DNA of 64,000 nt. Origin: Polynucleobacter sp. MWH-Jannik1A5. Its GTDB lineage: Bacteria; Pseudomonadota; Gammaproteobacteria; Burkholderiales; Burkholderiaceae. Where the stretch lies: assembly GCF_018881795.1 (NCBI RefSeq), contig NZ_JACVPQ010000001.1:1746900-1810899 (forward strand), given 5' to 3'. This document shows, piece by piece, positions 62,913 through 64,000 of the stretch. A program made the position numbers and the translations under genes. The notes beneath the pieces were generated by a model, which did not search any database, was not told where the DNA came from, and saw only the letters and a program-made list of their open reading frames with translations. Numbering within the stretch: the stretch's first letter is position 1; every line of letters begins with the position of its first letter.

Positions 62913-64000
62913 ATGCATATTCGTACACGTTTCGCCCCTAGTCCCACGGGCTTTATTCATCTGGGAAATCTTCGCAGCGCGCTCTATCCATGGGCATTTG
63001 CGCGTCACAATAAGGGTGACTTCATTCTTCGCATTGAAGATACTGACCTTGAGCGCTCCACACAAGAAGCAGTGGACGTCATTATCGAAGGCATGTCTTG
63101 GCTGGGCTTAGATTTAGATGAGGGCCCTATTTATCAAATGCAGAGGATTGATCGCTACCGAGAAGTGGTAAAGCAGATGCTTGATGCCGGATTGGCTTAT
63201 CCATGCTATATGAGCGAGGAAGAGCTCAATCAATTGCGCGATCAACAAATGGCTAATAAAGAAAAGCCGCGCTACAACGGACTCTGGAGACCGGAGCCTG
63301 GAAAAACATTGCCACAAATTCCCGAGGGAGTTAATCCGGTTATTCGCTTTAAGAACCCCATTGGCGGTTCAGTCATCTGGAATGATGCAGTAAAAGGGCA
63401 GATTGAGATTAGCAATGATGAGCTGGATGATCTAGTCATTGCAAGGCCGGACGGTACGCCTACTTACAATTTCTGCGTTGTGATCGATGATATGGATATG
63501 AAGATTACCCATGTCATCCGCGGCGATGATCATGTCAATAACACCCCTAGACAAATCAACATCATGAAAGCGCTTGGCGGTACCCCGCCCGTATATGCCC
63601 ACCTGCCAACAGTTTTGAATGATTTAGGCGAGAAGATGAGTAAGCGTAATGGCGCTATGAGCGTGCGCGATTACCAAAAGGCAGGCTATCTACCTGAAGC
63701 AATTCTGAATTATTTAGCGCGCCTGGGCTGGTCTCATGGCGATGCTGAAGTTTTCACCAAAGAGCAATTTGTTGGTTGGTTTGATTTGGAAAGTTTAGGG
63801 CGTTCTCCAGCACAACATAATCCAGAAAAATTGCTTTGGCTCAACCATCAATACATTCAAAATGCAGATCCAGCGAAGTTAGCTGAATCCACAAAACCTT
63901 TTGCTCATGAACTTGGTATTGATACCGAATCTGGACCAGACTTTATTCAAGTGGTTGGGTTGCTAAAAGACCGCGCTAATACTTTGATAGAAATTGCCGA
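62913..64000 (+). CDS. gltX: glutamyl-tRNA synthetase (partial, runs off right edge)
   Basis: At least 362 residues are visible of the class I synthetase. The HIGH-type motif is in [18 protein letters not shown], the KMSKR loop is [10 protein letters not shown], and the adjacent [11 protein letters not shown] is typical. The anticodon-binding half is partly beyond the window. The start ATG is at 62913. Confidence 0.95.
   Translation, partial: MHIRTRFAPSPTGFIHLGNLRSALYPWAFARHNKGDFILRIEDTDLERSTQEAVDVIIEGMSWLGLDLDEGPIYQMQRIDRYREVVKQMLDAGLAYPCYMSEEELNQLRDQQMANKEKPRYNGLWRPEPGKTLPQIPEGVNPVIRFKNPIGGSVIWNDAVKGQIEISNDELDDLVIARPDGTPTYNFCVVIDDMDMKITHVIRGDDHVNNTPRQINIMKALGGTPPVYAHLPTVLNDLGEKMSKRNGAMSVRDYQKAGYLPEAILNYLARLGWSHGDAEVFTKEQFVGWFDLESLGRSPAQHNPEKLLWLNHQYIQNADPAKLAESTKPFAHELGIDTESGPDFIQVVGLLKDRANTLIEIA

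Overview
The window is a gene-dense stretch of chromosome with moderate, AT-leaning composition. It looks like a free-living Burkholderiaceae betaproteobacterium, most likely Polynucleobacter or a close relative. That assignment is inference from gene content and order: kdsA between pyrG and eno, phaC-phaB-phaR beside rluD-pgeF, tig-clpP-clpX-lon-tRNA-ppiD, an orphan ybbA-type ATPase beside an SGNH esterase, and acnB. I see no insertion sequence, prophage, CRISPR array or rRNA operon. No stretch longer than about 300 bases lacks a gene.

Layout. 1-1.3 kb: a DUF4743/Nudix hydrolase, a pair of inverted perfect DnaA-box-like nonamers, and tRNA-Arg(CCT). 1.3-3.9 kb: a minus-strand operon of CaiB-type CoA-transferase, MFS carrier and an overlapping 47-residue membrane peptide. 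4-8.4 kb: parE-parC (topoisomerase IV). 8.4-13.6 kb: accessory proteins of the kind that mature molybdenum hydroxylases (XdhC, MobA/MocA-like, CoxE-like VWA, MoxR AAA+), a RidA protein and two small c-type cytochromes, but no hydroxylase subunit. 13.7-21.7 kb: a propionyl-CoA/methylmalonyl-CoA module (mutase, MeaB chaperone, carboxylase beta and alpha, VOC protein) divergent from an FCD-type GntR regulator whose start codon lies in a perfect 22-bp palindrome. 21.7-28.7 kb: tsaB, rimI, a HolD-like gene, lplT, alr, bamD, rluD, pgeF.

28.8-34.6 kb: polyhydroxyalkanoate genes phaC, phaB, phaR, then rimO, then a thiolase. Propionyl-CoA and acetyl-CoA metabolism are therefore encoded a few kb apart. 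34.6-40.3 kb: serB, mfd, ispD, ispF. 40.4-48.3 kb: tRNA-Leu(TAG), tig, clpP, clpX, lon, tRNA-Val(TAC) and a PpiD-type membrane protein that seems to lack its parvulin domain; hupB is absent from this spot. 48.3-54.5 kb: SGNH esterase, orphan ABC ATPase, purL, a spermidine-synthase-like methyltransferase fold. 54.6-57.7 kb: acnB with a perfect upstream palindrome, and a small superinfection-immunity-like membrane protein. 57.7-64 kb: pyrG, kdsA, eno, ftsB, convergent hslO, and the start of gltX, which runs off the right edge.

Most of the content is ordinary housekeeping. The items most worth a second look are the shortened PpiD, the candidate HolD subunit after rimI, the small peptide translationally coupled to the MFS carrier, the accessory-only molybdenum-hydroxylase cluster, and three strong inverted repeats (DnaA-type pair, gntR operator, acnB operator). 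All product names come from reading motifs and context; no database search was possible.
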